NCBI RefSeq assembly: GCF_002878395.1
Contig: NW_025825179.1
Location: forward strand, 543,371 to 607,370
Direction: 5' to 3'
Origin: Capsicum annuum
Lineage: Eukaryota > Streptophyta > Magnoliopsida > Solanales > Solanaceae
Length of the DNA stretch: 64,000 nt
Shown here piece after piece: positions 32,941 to 45,045 of this stretch. The position numbers and the translations under genes are program-made. The notes beneath the pieces are model-generated. The model was not told where the DNA came from, did not search any database, and was given only the letters and a program-made list of their open reading frames with translations. The number at the start of each line of letters is the position of its first letter. Position 1 is the first letter of the stretch.

Positions 32941-35261
32941 TCATGGTGGATTATGATTCGGGCATGTAGTTTTTTTGTGGCCAGTGCACTTACATATGGA
33001 GTACTTGTTTCTTATTGATGAAAATGATTCTCCAACTCCATGCCTCCTTTTATATGGCTTTCTTCCCGATTTGATAGTGCTTGGGTCAATATATGGAGGA
33101 GGTATTAATCTCCCCATAAGCTCTAATGGAACAACCCAAGATTCTTCAGGAAACACCGGAGTAATATACCCACTATATGCCATTTATATTTTTCCACCGA
33201 ATAATATTGAGAGGAGTGCTCATAAACTTCAGGTCCATATTTATGGCTGTATTGAGCTCGAAGGGCTGCCATAGCATGTGGACAAGGTATTTTGTCCAAG
33301 TCAAAAACTCTACACATACAAGATCTTGTTTGAAGATCGACCGTGGCAGCATCACCATGACCGGTGATACAGAATTTGTAATCTGCTATTTTATGAGAGA
33401 ATAACCTATTCCCTAAACTGATGTTCGTTGATATTTTATTTTTGATTTCGAGAACAAATTGGGTTCTTTTTTCTGGGCACTTGAACTGCACATGCCTTTT
33501 GTTAAAAAAATTGCTATATTTCTCGCTTATTTTTTCAAACATAGACTTGATGAAAAATTCTCTTTCATCGCCAAACAATGAATTCACCAATTCAGCTATG
33601 TTTGATGTCATAATATTGTACCTATAGAAAAGAATCACTTAGTAAGACATCAAACTAAACTTGTAAATCAAACAAGACATTAAATTCATAAGAATGTACC
33701 TATTTGATGGACATAATGCCCGGCTCCATCTCTCGAAACTGACACGTGCAAGAAATTCTGCTACCTTGGGATTCACATCCGCTATTTGATTGAAATGGTC
33801 TAAACACTCCTCTTTACTATATACTTTAGCTGCTCTATAAAAAAAGGTGACGACCCTTTCATTGTTATAGTTGTTTTGAATGTTCTGTCCAAGATGCCTG
33901 ATGCAACAACCAAAGTAAGTTGAAGTGAAGAAAAATGAACCTATCTTTGGAATACTTGGATGCCTATCCGATACAAAACACAACTCTTCGGTATCTTCGA
34001 CGCAACATTGCAGTTGTTAAAAAAAATCCATAAGAGACATCACATTCCTTGTCCACTACACAAAAAGTGACAGGAAAGATGTGATTCTCTGCATCCTACA
34101 CCACCGTCGCTAGCAGAACTCCATTATACTTGCTTCTCAATAAGGTACCGTCGACGGCTATGCCTTTTCTCAAATGTCGAAAACCTTGAATCCAAGCACC
34201 ATAGGATACAAAATAGTACTTGAACCTTCCGTTTTCATCTAGATGCAATGCCGTCTTACTTTCAGGATTTGTTGACTCAATCATATAACGGTAAGCATCC
34301 AAGGCTTCATACCCATGATCGAGAGTCCCCCGAACCAGGTCCTTGGACATCCCCATGGCCGTATATACCTTCCAATAAATAACCAGGACACCTAAATCTG
34401 TAAGGAGTTGATTAGACATAAGCCATGTTGAAGGGCCTTTGCCATCGGGAAAACTACTCCTGAAATATTCATCGAGGACCTTTGCCGTGGCGTGAGCATT
34501 TTGGCCCGAGATGTGCTCCGAACCACATGTGTGATGCTTTTAATATTTATGAATGATGAATCTGTCAGAACTTGCATATTTCATCACACTCAACCACCAC
34601 TTATATTTCGAATTAGCACATTTGAAGCAAGAAACACTGCTCGAATTAATTACCTTCTTTATTCTGAAATCTTTTTTCATGCAAGAAATAAACAAAGTGT
34701 TAGATAGTTCATTATTATCCTTGAACGACATTCCAATGAAAAGGTTGGTCCCTTCGTCTTGAAGATTTCTAGATTGTGTCTATTAAAAAAAATTGCACAT
34801 CGTATTGGTCGCATCAACGGGTGTAGGTGTTTGATCATCATCTGGAATATTCATGTCTAGATCATCCAAACTATCATCAAAAAAGACCTTTTTTTTTCTT
34901 CTTCTTCTACATTATGGTTCTCAATCTCTCTAGTTTTTTCAACCATGTACACCTTTAACACCAGCCTGGTTGAATCACTTAGATAAGAACGCAACCGAAC
35001 CTGATTGATTTTCTTGAAAGACAGTACCCTCTGATTTTCAAAGGAGCTGTGCATGTAGCTGATGGTGAATTCTTCCAATTGACAATTCAGTCCACAAAAG
35101 TTGATGATTAAATTCACAAAATCATCATACGAAACATCACTTTGGACTGTCATAGCTATCATCTCTAGCATTTCACCCTCCTTCCAACGCCATACATATC
35201 GATTGCTCTTCTTGACCCAATGACCATGACAATCCACCCCTATTGTTATTAATCCCTCCAT
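32941..35261 (-). pseudogene. MuDR-type (MULE) transposase
   Basis: MULE transposases cut and paste Mutator-like elements. From the start at 35261 (MEGLITIGVDCHGHWVKK) there is an N-terminal domain, then a DNA-binding region with SCFKCANSKYKWWLSVMKY near 34640. The DDE domain follows: IAVDGTLLRSKYNGVLLATV holds the first Asp, CFVSDRHPSIPKI the second, and TSNIAELVNSLFG the Glu. A GCCIRHLGQNI motif lies between. An intron at about 33617-33698 is bounded by GTACAT and CTATAG. The SWIM zinc finger is CMCRVFDLDKIPCPHAMAAL near 33280. A zinc knuckle, CKCTGHKKTTCPNHNPP, ends the protein at 32941. Breaks: frame changes near 34430-34530 and 33180 and a stop near 34095. All three catalytic residues survive. 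Length (about 720 codons) is normal. The CAACAGAT array and a leader lie upstream. Confidence 0.9.
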
Positions 35262-35334
35262 TAGTGGTACCTAAACAAAGTCATTTATTAAAAAAAGTTG
35301 ATAGTGATTTCATAGTGCCGTGAATGAATCCCAA

Positions 35335-35790
35335 CAGATGTGTTATCTGTCGCAACAGGTAAATGATGAGTCAAAACAGATTATTACCTGTTGGGATTCA
35401 TGTTATGGGTCTGAATATCTGTTGCAACAGATGAATCGCTTGTTGGAATTTATGTTATAACTAAATCACCTTTGAAGCTGGTTCCAACAGATGAGTGACA
35501 GTTGCAACAGATAATTAACCTGTTGTGACAGATGACTTACCTGATGCAATAGGTTATTAATTTATTGTAACCTATGTTGGAATCGTATTTAGGTTCTGTT
35601 GCAAAAGGTAACTAATCTGTTGCAACATATATGTCAAATGTTGCAACAGATGTGCCATCTGTTTAAACATGAATCCAACATATTAGTCTTCCTTTAAAAC
35701 AAATGTCTCATCTGTCGCAATAGATAATTTATCTATTTAAACTGATGGATTTTATGTTGGATTCATGATTGATTTCTATCCATTGTTGGA
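35335..35790. repeat. ATCTGTTGCAACAGAT-type array 10
   Basis: About 20 half-sites directly upstream of the transposase start (minus strand), including ATCTGTTGCAACAGATGAAT near 35418, with phrases ATTCATGTT and GGAATTTATGTT repeated between sites. Confidence 0.85.
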
Positions 35791-36310
35791 AAACAATAAC
35801 ACAATAGCAGTTATCCAGATGATAAATTTAACTAAAAATCATAATTTGACTTACCAACGTCTCCTATGAAGTAATGCCAAAGTGGAAAGTGATGTTAGAA
35901 ACAAAATTTGACCTAAGAAATTGGTCAAATAGCAACAGTAGCGGTAACAACAACAACAACAAATGGTTAACAAGAACAAGATGAATATGATAATGAAGTA
36001 GAAGATGATGATAATGAAGCAGAAGATGATGAATGAAGCAGCATCAACAATAAACAACAAAAATCTCTAAGAGAGAGAAATCAACAAAGGGTGAGAAGAG
36101 AGAAAAAACACCTTTTTTCTCTCCATTTTCCGTTATATAAGCTAAAATTTGGATCAAAGTATAAATTTAAAAACTTGTGGGTTATTTTCAAACATCCCGA
36201 ACTTTCTTAATACATAATAAAGTAATTGTCACCTCCACCTAATAATTAAGACTTGTGTCACCTACACCTCATTTTAAAACTCTTTTGTCACCTGTGGCCC
36301 AAACCCACTT
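35791..36310 (-). promoter_or_regulatory. Upstream leader of the MULE transposase
   Basis: On the minus strand there is a CT-rich leader with short GTT and TCATCTTC repeats (35930-36110), preceded by a TATATAAC-like box near 36135 on the minus strand. Three CACCT repeats at 36228-36292 lie further out. I looked for Mutator-type terminal inverted repeats here and near 28.7 kb and 17.8 kb and did not find a convincing pair. Confidence 0.4.
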
Positions 36311-36582
36311 GCTACCTAATAGATGACCTTTTAATTAAGTATAAACCACATAAATCCCTATCTTAATGAAAGTATTTACATAAAATCCCGAATGACTTTC
36401 TCTCTCCCAGTTTTGGGTAAAATACACATACATGTCATTGACCCTCATACGTTGCTTCAATGTATAAAAAATCTGTTTAGCCTATATTTATGGAAACGAA
36501 ATCAGCTAGGATGATTCTATTGCTTAATTAACGACATTAATTAACTCTTCTGATTTAGTTGATACTTAAAAATAGTAATTGA

Positions 36583-36695
36583 AATTCAAATTCAAAAAAT
36601 ATCTTTAAACATCACCATAATTTATTTTCTTTCCATAAATAAAATTCAAATTCAAAAAATATCTTTAAACAATTTACCATAATTTATTTCCCTAT
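36583..36695. repeat. Tandem duplication, about 64 bp
   Basis: The phrase AAATTCAAATTCAAAAAATA with TCTTTAAACA and CCATAATTTATTT occurs twice in direct order at about 36584 and 36647. Confidence 0.8.
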
Positions 36696-36804
36696 ACATA
36701 AGATGTATATGTATAATTTGTTTTATAATTTAATACATTAGTTTTCATCATAACTGCAATTACTAAATGTATAAGAAACATTGATAATTAAAAAAACAAC
36801 AGTT

Positions 36805-36805
<1 letters not shown>

Positions 36806-36859
<54 letters not shown>

Positions 36860-36869
36860 TATATATATC
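36806..36869. repeat. (CT)n(AT)n compound microsatellite
   Basis: About 11 CT units followed by about 14 AT units and a second short AT run after one TAAAT interruption. Confidence 0.95.
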
Positions 36870-37265
36870 TGTATAAGCAGTTTTAATACATATCATATAT
36901 CATTACAAATACAAAAAAAATATGATTCTCAACTAGACACAGATTCCCCATACATATCAGTTTAATGTATAAGTAGTCACAACAGTAAATCAAATATATA
37001 AGCAACTCTTCAAAATAAAAAATCAAGTCAGTTTACAACAAACTAATCTAAGATGGCGTGACAATCTCAAGGAGAATAGGCGTATAATAGGGAGTGCAAT
37101 AATGGAGCAAAAATTGGTGCACAAAAAAATGAAACAAAATACGATATTTTGATAAGTATGAGGGGGATGAGAGAGAAAGAATAAATTTAAGGGATTTTAT
37201 GTTATTAATAAGGGATTTTTGTAATTACTTTGAGGATTTGAGATTTTATGTAATACTTAATTGTT

Positions 37266-38440
37266 AACTTGTGTATATATGTAATTTTTTCTTTGTAAAT
37301 AATTATAACTAGAGTTTAAATTAACAATCACTTTAACTCAAACAAAATTATTTTCAAAATAACATTAATAAAAAATTAAAGTTTACAATAAATTTCAATT
37401 AAAACTTTTATAGTTCTTTTAATATTGTTCAATTGCTCAATTCTTAAAAATCATGTAATAAATATGGTAATGTAATAAATAATAAATAACACATTATTTT
37501 TATTATTTTTTTTAGTGGGCATGAAAAAGGATAAATCAATAGTTAAAAGAGGATGGATAAAATATTCTTTTATGGTGAGTGTAAAAGATAAACACAACAA
37601 GTAAATTAACCGAATGAAATAATTTATTAATCTAATTTAACTACTATTTAATATCCTTATATATTATTATTAAGTTAATTTGTGTAACTACTCTAAATTA
37701 AGGTCATAACTATTCCTATATATACTTGAAGTCATTAAAATATTTTGTTGTATAAGATAAAAGAAACTGAATTTTGCAAATGTCGTGCCACATGAAATTA
37801 TGAATGAAATTAAAACTCAATAAATATTAAAATACGTTTATTTCTATTTATAATTAAGAAATTATTTATCCAAAAATTCATAAAAATATCAATATTTTTA
37901 ATTTATGATCTTCATCGAACTGTAATTATTAACATATTTTAAATAATGTTATTTTATAAAATATTGAATTACTTGTGGCCTTTTCATATATTCTAATTCT
38001 TCGGTAATACTTTCTTCCCCACAAATTAAAATTTTATTTAAGAATATCCAATTATATGATTAAGAACTTTTGTAATTACAAATTGATCAAAAAATGTATT
38101 TAACATGTTTGTCATAAGATTATTTTAATTATAAAGTAAAAAAAAGTAGGATATGAATTATATTTTTAGATTTTAATTATTATTTTATAAAATAAATAAA
38201 AAAGTATGATAAAAATTATATTTTAATATTTTAATTATTAATTTTACATTTTGAGTCTGAGCCCCGGACCTCGTGAAACTAGTATATAAAGAGGCGTGCA
38301 ATAATCTAATAAATATACCTACCAGTAGTACTAGTTGAATTATGTACCCCAAGTCCCCACAAATATAATTATTGAGTAAATAGAAATTGGTCAAAGTTTA
38401 ATGATTTTATCTGTATATGATCACATTTATAAAGCTATAA
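37266..38440. other. AT-rich intergenic sequence
   Basis: Very AT-rich, with no ORF carrying a recognisable motif and no clear repeat ends. A short GC-richer patch at 38255-38300 (GAGCCCCGGACCTCGTG) is the only relief. Confidence 0.6.
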
Positions 38441-38449
38441 AAGAAAGGC

Positions 38450-38745
38450 AAAATACACATAAACCTACATTTTAACTTGGCTTCAACTAACATGTATGGC
38501 ATTCAACTTATAATGTGCATAAGTAGACACTTAAATTTGTATAAAGTTGAACAAGTAGGTGCACACATTCTACAGGGCGTAAAATACATAGGACGCTAGC
38601 TACGATGTGAATCTGCCTCGTAGGACATCATGTAAAACGAATATGCCTACTTGCTCAACTTTATCAACCTTCAATGCCTACTTATGCATACTCAAAGTTG
38701 AATGACATAAATGCAAACTAAAATCAAGTTAAATAGCATTTTAAT
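38450..38745. mobile_element. Fold-back MITE (about 0.3 kb)
   Basis: The two halves are near-complete inverted copies. The left half has CATTTTAACTTGGCTTCAAC, GTGCATAAGTAGACACTTAA and AAAGTTGAACAAGTAGG. The right half has CCTACTTGCTCAACTTTATC and CTACTTATGCATACTCAAAG with AAATCAAGTTAAA. The centre is near 38600 (GACGCTAGCTACGATGTGAA). The text resembles abundant Solanaceae fold-back elements. Confidence 0.8.
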
Positions 38746-38919
38746 GTATTATGCCTACACAAAAATTAGGCATAAAATGATCATTCGAATGGATACCCCT
38801 GTGTTAAAGCTTAAATTGTCATTACAACATAAAGGCCAAAGTCCAAATACATATAGTTCCCTTCAAACTTGCCCGAAAATTTCGGTTAGAAATTTAAATT
38901 TAGTCTTGTTTCAATTGAA

Positions 38920-39605
38920 CATTGGAAAAGGGTCAAATTTACTTTTATACTTTAAAAAATAGGCAAAATATGTCCTTCCTCATACTTTGGGTCAAATTTA
39001 TCTTCGTTGTCATACTTTGGAGTCAAATTTATCTTGATTGTTAAGAAACTTTTCACTTGTACCCTTCATTTAATAGAAAAGTCCAAATCAACGATAAATA
39101 ATCTCATTTTTTAAAAACTAAAACACATCCTAATCTAACTTGATTAGCAATGAATATTTATCAGTGCATTGCTCATAAAATATGAATTTGCATCAGCGCA
39201 AACACAAAAATATTTACCTCTCCCTCAGTTCTTGGATCTCCATCAGTGTATAGTTCATGAAAAATGACACTTAACCGTGTTTAGGCCCACTGGATATTTC
39301 AAATTTTGGTATGCATGCACTTAGTGTTGAAATTCATACCAACAGATCTGAGGAGTATATTTGTTTGTATTTTTTTTTGTGGGTGAGATTCGTTAGATTA
39401 GGACATGTTTTATTTTAAAAAAATGAGGTATTTAACGTTAATTTAGGCTTTTTGTTAAAGGAATGGTACATGTGAAAAGCTTAATGTGAAGGTAACTTTG
39501 GCTCCAAAGTATGAAAACGAGGATAAATTTGCCATAAAAATATGAGGAATGAAATATTTAACCAATTTTTCAAAGTAAAAAATAAATTTAACCATTTTTT
39601 GTCCT
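38920..39605. mobile_element. Inverted-repeat element (about 0.69 kb)
   Basis: The left arm at 38925-39140 (AAAGGGTCAAATTTAC, CATACTTTGGAGTCAAATTT, TTTTTAAAAACTAAAACA) is the reverse complement of the right arm at 39395-39603 (TGTTTTATTTTAAAAAAATG, TGGCTCCAAAGTATGAAAAC, TAAATTTAACCATTTTTTGT). The loop is about 250 bp. It has no ORF with motifs; the minus-strand ORFs 39455-39699 translate an arm. Confidence 0.8.
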
Positions 39606-39710
39606 CTATATAAATTTGTTCTGTCAAATACAACAAGATGAAAATGCATATAAATAAAATAAGTATACCTAGACTTAGACATGTAAAAGAAATGCACATA
39701 CTAAAAAATA

Positions 39711-39750
39711 CTAGCCCACGATCCCGTGTGATGCGTGGATAATTCGGATA
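39711..39750 (-). mobile_element. Helitron-like 3' end
   Basis: On the minus strand the sequence ends CCACGCATCACACGGGATCG followed by TGGGCTAG. A CCACG...CGTGG stem sits just before the CTAG terminus, and the next base outside is T. This is the hallmark of a Helitron 3' end. The body would extend rightward; I could not place its 5' TC end. Confidence 0.5.
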
Positions 39751-40995
39751 ATTTTAAGAAAAGGTGATCATAAAAAATAGTATTCTTGAAAAATAATAAA
39801 CGCTCAAAAGCTTAATTAAAAACTCTTTCTCACAATTAGTTTTGTACTATGTCTAAAATGAAAGCTTTCCTTGTGATGAATTGTATATTAGCTATACTTG
39901 CATTTGACAACATCAAATATACTATCCATAATCAACACTCGTACAATATCAGAACACTATCCAAAAAACAGCTATGATAGTTCAATCATATTTTAATGCG
40001 CTGGATAATAATCAAAGAAATGCTAAATTCACTCCCAATAAATATATAATTATGTGAAACCCAAGCAGAATACACCCTCAACTCATTGTTGAATAGTTTG
40101 ACAACATTATTGACCTGAAAGTTCATCATAGGAATAATTCATCATACTAAAAAATAGACATCTTTCCTACTTTATCCGTCTTAATTTATTTGACCCTTTT
40201 TAACTTCGCATGAAATTTAAGAAAGTAGAGAACTTTTGAATGAAATCTTGCCGAATTTATCAAGGAGTGAGCAAGATCAATATCTACTGAATAACAAATC
40301 ATATTATTGTAGACAACTCCATAAAATTATCTTTTGAAAAAAAAAAAAGAAGACTTCAAGAGGTGATCGTGCTACCCTCTATCGTTGTGGCAAGTTAAGA
40401 ACAATAATTAATTTTTAGTTGCATCAAGAAGCTTGTAAGCAACAATGTTGATCCAAATAAGGTAAATACGGTATGATCAATACATATAGGTAAGGCAACT
40501 TAAACAACAATTCTCGTCAATAAATAGCTTCATTTACATCAACTTCATTGAAATTCACATTCGATAGTTTTTCAAACCAACCTTAGCAAATGGTTATTAA
40601 TGCTATTCGGATCCGAAATAATTACACCCCTAAACTCGTGCACATGCTCAAATTCCAACATTATAATTTTCGTTGATCTTCTCATCCACTGTACTGAGTA
40701 ATATGTATCAAATTAAAGGATATCCTTACTACAGGTTATCCAAAAGAAAGTAGCTAGTTGACTTTTTGCATTTCTATTATACTATGTCGGGTCGCCACCC
40801 TTTCCTTAATTCGGAATCTTCCGTAACATAGAGAGAAAATTAGTTGATCAGATGAATATTTAATGAATACTACAACAATTTTCTATAATTTCATGTGAAT
40901 TTCAAATAATTAGAGATATTCTCATTTTCAGTTCTGTTAGTTTAAAGAAAATATAATTGTCATCTATAGAGCAATGTTACCAAGGATAAAATTAC
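39751..40995. other. Intergenic; includes a common Solanaceae repeat end
   Basis: No gene is seen. At 40170-40280 the text CTTTATCCGTCTTAATTTAT followed by TTGACCC...CATGAAATTTAAGAAAG resembles the end of a widespread plant 'tactccctccgtc' repeat. The rest is AT-rich, possibly the Helitron body. Confidence 0.5.
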
Positions 40996-40997
40996 AT

Positions 40998-41557
40998 TAA
41001 ACTTTTTATGATTTAAAACTTGAGGGAACAGCAACAGGACCTCCAACATCCTAAGCAAGTAATCCAGAATTCTAGATATAGAGGGATGTGTAGAATCACA
41101 TCTTATCTTAATTTCATTGGAATGACAAAAATGCTAAATTTAAAACTAATAGCTAATGTATTCGTGCTACAATTCCAATACAATGTGAAGTTGATCCCTA
41201 ATGGTAAATCACTAACTAATATGAAGAAGAAGAGTGCAGGAAGTTTTAGGGAGTATACGATAAAATGGCGTGAACAAGCTGCTAGGGTGAAACCGCTAAT
41301 GAAATAAAGTAAGATAGTGGAGGTATTTATTCAAGCACATGATGAAGCATATTATCAACACTTGTTACCCGTATTAGGCAAGACATTTATTAAGGTCCTT
41401 AAAATGGGGAAGATGATAGAAGATGGAATTAAGAACGGTTACATTGTGAGTTTTGCATCATTGAAAGCGACTACTCAAGCAAATCAAAAGGGTTCAGGAA
41501 GTGTTGGAGGGAAGAAGAATGAGGAAGATACATCTGCTATTGTAGTTAGACAGTGGG
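40998..41557 (+). pseudogene. Ty3/gypsy gag fragment (N-terminal part, outer element)
   Basis: The frames read QFQYNVKLIPNGKSLTNMKK, then SAGSFREYTIKWREQAARVK and PLMK. After a stop at about 41305 they continue IVEVFIQAHDEAYYQHLLPV, MGKMIEDGIKNGYIVSFASL and KATTQANQKGSGSVGGKKNE. This is the retrotransposon gag domain of a plant gypsy polyprotein (SFREYxxRWRE...MIxxGIKxGxI). It breaks off at 41557, where the Athila-like LTR begins. The gag zinc-knuckle end reappears in the same orientation at 60705-60960. Confidence 0.85.
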
Positions 41558-43034
41558 TGTTGCATCTCTACGCACATGCAAGGGTACGCAATCATGCAAA
41601 TAATATAATGACTTAGACAATTAGATATCATTTCCACGAGGATCAATAAACTAGCAATTTATTTAATCTTTAGTTTAAGACAAATGGGTATTAAGTGCTT
41701 AAGGGTATCAAGATGGTTTTAATTCTATAAATAAAATATAAATTACTAAACAAGAAATAATTAGTAACGACTAGAGCAAAGCAAGAAACAGTTGTAATCA
41801 ATAATGAAGATGATTCCAGGGTTGAGGTATTTTGAACAATCAAACAATTCTCTATTCTCATCACATTCTAATTGGTTATCAGGTTGATGATTCGCAAGGT
41901 TTATGCAACGATCTTAGTCTCCCGACCTCAAATCATTTATCTATTGAATGTAGTAGCTACAACTCCCGCAGAGATACAAAAATTCTTCTAGATTCATGAA
42001 GTTGTCTTCTTGCAAGTGAACCAAACAAGGTTTCTAGGTATATCCCTATCCTAGATGCTAATTCGGATCCCTTATTTCATAAAAGGATAAGAACCTTGCT
42101 CTCTAATTTCGTCGTTCTATCCTATGATTCTCCTCCCGGATGCACACAGAAATATAGATTTGTTCTAATGATGGCCAATCATTAAAATAGTAAGCTCAAG
42201 AAATTAAAAACAACCCAGGTGATAATCCAAAAAGAAATTATGAATAAGTATATTAAAGAGTAATCATGTTCTTAGCCTCAACCCTAGAAATAGGGTGTTT
42301 AGCTACTCATGTCTGAATTCATTATCCAAAATAAGTAATAAATCATACCCCCAACAAGTCTTCTAGTAAAGAAATTTAAAAGAATGTTTAAGAACCCTAA
42401 AAGAGAGAAATTTCTGCTTTCCCACCGCTCCCATGCTTCACCAAAAGTCCCCCAAAATTATCTTTGATTTTTCCTTTTATAGCTGGGACAAAACACTTAA
42501 AATATTCCCGATTCTTCCACCCGGCGCATCGCGCCATGCCTTCAATTACTATTTTTCATTAAAATCTAGGCAATCGCAGAGCACAAGTATTCCTTCACAA
42601 TTGTAAAATGTACCCTCACCACGACGCGCCAATATCATGGTGAGACACTGGATTGGGACAATTGTGAAATATCCATCTTTCGCGATGCGCTAAACTTTCA
42701 GGTTGCAAAATCTGATAAGTGGAACTGCTCTGCGATGTGGTGGTTTTGCAGACCTTCACTGTAATTTGACCATTGCTATTTTGTTGGTCAGTGTGACGCG
42801 GAGTGTCTTCAAATGAGAATTCCTACTTTCCAGCTTCCGTATTTTAGCTTTATTTCACTCCTTTGCATTCCTTCAATCCTTCCATATCATCGTTGTATTC
42901 AAATGCACACAATTATTCATGATTTTTAGCCTTAAAGTACTAATCATATCCATTAGGCACGAAACGGAATAAAAGCTGAATTATACTTAAGAATTCATAC
43001 AAAAGTTCTTAAACTAAGTCTAAATCTGGGTGCC
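41558..43034 (-). repeat. Athila-like LTR (3' LTR)
   Basis: 1477 bp, TGTTGCATCTC at the left and CTGGGTGCC at the right on the plus strand. The second copy is 58929-60396. It contains a Cys-poor, GC-richer block with CGCGATGCGC-like words near 42520-42740. Confidence 0.9.
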
Positions 43035-43040
43035 CAAGAT

Positions 43041-43058
43041 CACCACCCCACACTTAAA
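43041..43058 (-). other. Polypurine tract of the Athila-like element
   Basis: On the minus strand TTTAAGTGTGGGGTGGTG lies just before the 3' LTR. The same 18 bases occur at 44790-44807, and a 13-base part at 46181-46193. Confidence 0.6.
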
Positions 43059-45045
43059 ACCTTGTTCGTCCTCGAACATATAAATTCAAAAGCATAATTA
43101 CTTCCTCATTACATCATAATCTCAAAGTTATGTTGCAATGGGCACTTACACTTTGCAATAGTGTATTCTTACATCATCGTGTCAAAATAATTTTTTAGCA
43201 ACATGAGACAATTTAGTATAAATTTTTCTATCTCAATAATGAATTTCAAACATGTCGGCAAACTCAATCAAAGAAACACAATAAGTAATCCGGCTATCAT
43301 TCCGCCTGCATCCTCACTCAAGAAAATTTCCCCATATTAACTCACACTGATATCTATGCTAAAATAGGGGAGTATCAATATCAAATCACTCACTCTCAAT
43401 AAAGAATTCGTACATGCTAGTGAACGAACCATAAGATTGCCCTTAGTGTCCTACTCCACTAATAGTCGGATGTTTAGGTGAAAGATCAACTAGGTCTTTT
43501 TTGGGTTGAAATAAAGGTTTAGAGACAGGTAGGTACTATTTGGGAGAACAGCGACTATTGCTCCTGAGCATTTTAGTACAAGAACTATCAATTAAATCTG
43601 TTTTCCAACACCAATTTATCATTCTATTTTCTCCCCATTCTTTCATTTGTCAACTCCTCTTTCAATTAGCCTATTTACTAAAATCGGGTTGGGAGTATTA
43701 GTCATTCTTTCCACATACTTCTCTTTTTTTTGTACCAATTTCATGTTACGCACCCCTATTATAGACACCTTAACTTAAGCGAAAAGCCTTCATTAAGATG
43801 CAGTATTCAACTGGACCAGGGCCAAAACAGGTTCATTGTAACATTTCTATTTACTACCTCCCATTTATCCTAGAATCATCAAACATCAATAACAACTACT
43901 TTGGGAGAATTAAATTATTACCTTTTCTCCTCCACATTTACGCTCTTAATCTCCTTTTAGTCTTATGTTAAAATGCTCAGGAGCTTTTGGATCAAATTAT
44001 GATTTAGCAAAGAAAGGATAGGGTTACATAACAGGCTACCAAAGAAAAAGGCTAAAGGCTCAACGGGGCTGACTAAGACTATTCACCAAGGTAGGTCTAT
44101 TTAAGTTAGAAACAAAACTGTCAAAGAAATGCCCACATCACTTCCTATACCCAACACCCTTTATTTCACTTTATAGACACACCGAGCAAGTTCTAGTCAT
44201 TTCTATTCATGTAGAATATACACAAATCCTCACACTCACAGTGTATGCACGGAATTAAACCAACATTCCCAATGATGTTCTTTATTGAATTCAAAATTAA
44301 GACAACACATTAAATTTCATTTATTGAGATTAAATCATTAGTACTCAAATAAAAACACTCTAATGCTTATTTATACTCAAATAAATTTCTATTACTGCAA
44401 AGATGGCCCATTTTACACACTCCTTTAAGCTAGTGATTAGGTTCTCATAAATTTATTTACTTCCTACGATCACTCCCCTTAAGACGGTCGTCATCCATCT
44501 ATAATAGGGGATGACAACTAACTATGACTGTTTATTCCTAATTACCAAAGAGGGCAAAGACAAACGTAACTACTTGAAACTAAAATTTGCCAATGAGGGT
44601 GAAAAATAACAATAAAATAATACTTCAAACTGAAGCAACATGTAATAAATGCCAAAGAGGGAAAATTGCAATCCACAAAGTTACTAACTATTACAGACCA
44701 GTGTTCCGAATAGCTAGTACTTGCAAAATTAACATAACAGAAAATAAAATTGTTCTGCCAGAATACAAAGATAAAAAAGAATACGAATCCACCACCCCAC
44801 ACTTAAATAAAGCACTGTCCCAGTGCTTCCAAATAAGCCTATGGTAGGATGGCAGTATACCCCCTGGTCAGTCAAACTGGACTATAGCAGTCATATCCTT
44901 AGGAGTACCGTCCACATCATCACCATCATCAGACTAGTCCTCTTCATCCGAATCCATGTTTGAATCCCTATATCTATGCTGTTCATCATTTGGTATATCA
45001 TTATCAACTGGCTCAACAAAATCTGGTCCAATCGTCAACATAGTC
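43059..45045 (-). other. Athila-like 3' untranslated region
   Basis: About 2 kb between the third ORF and the polypurine tract. No recognisable protein is encoded. An extra polypurine-like motif lies at 44790-44807. Short ORFs near 44542-44847 on both strands overlap and lack motifs. Confidence 0.6.

Larger units (their letters stand above)
36330..37265. mobile_element. Candidate MITE with terminal inverted repeats
   Basis: The left end (36335-36410: TAAGTATAAACCACATAAAT, then CATAAAATCCC and TTTCTCTCTCCC) matches the reverse complement of the right end (37163-37265: GAGAGAGAAAG, GGGATTTTATG, ATGTAATACTTAATTG). The arms are about 75-100 bp and imperfect, with a length of about 0.93 kb. No transposase is inside. 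The interior holds a CT/AT microsatellite and a 63-bp tandem duplication. Confidence 0.6.

Noticed and set aside
17830..36310. Mutator-type terminal inverted repeats around the whole cluster
   Set aside because: I compared 17.5-18.2, 27.3-28.9 and 36.0-36.4 kb by eye and found only the 17.83/27.4 kb similarity, not a pair enclosing the transposase.
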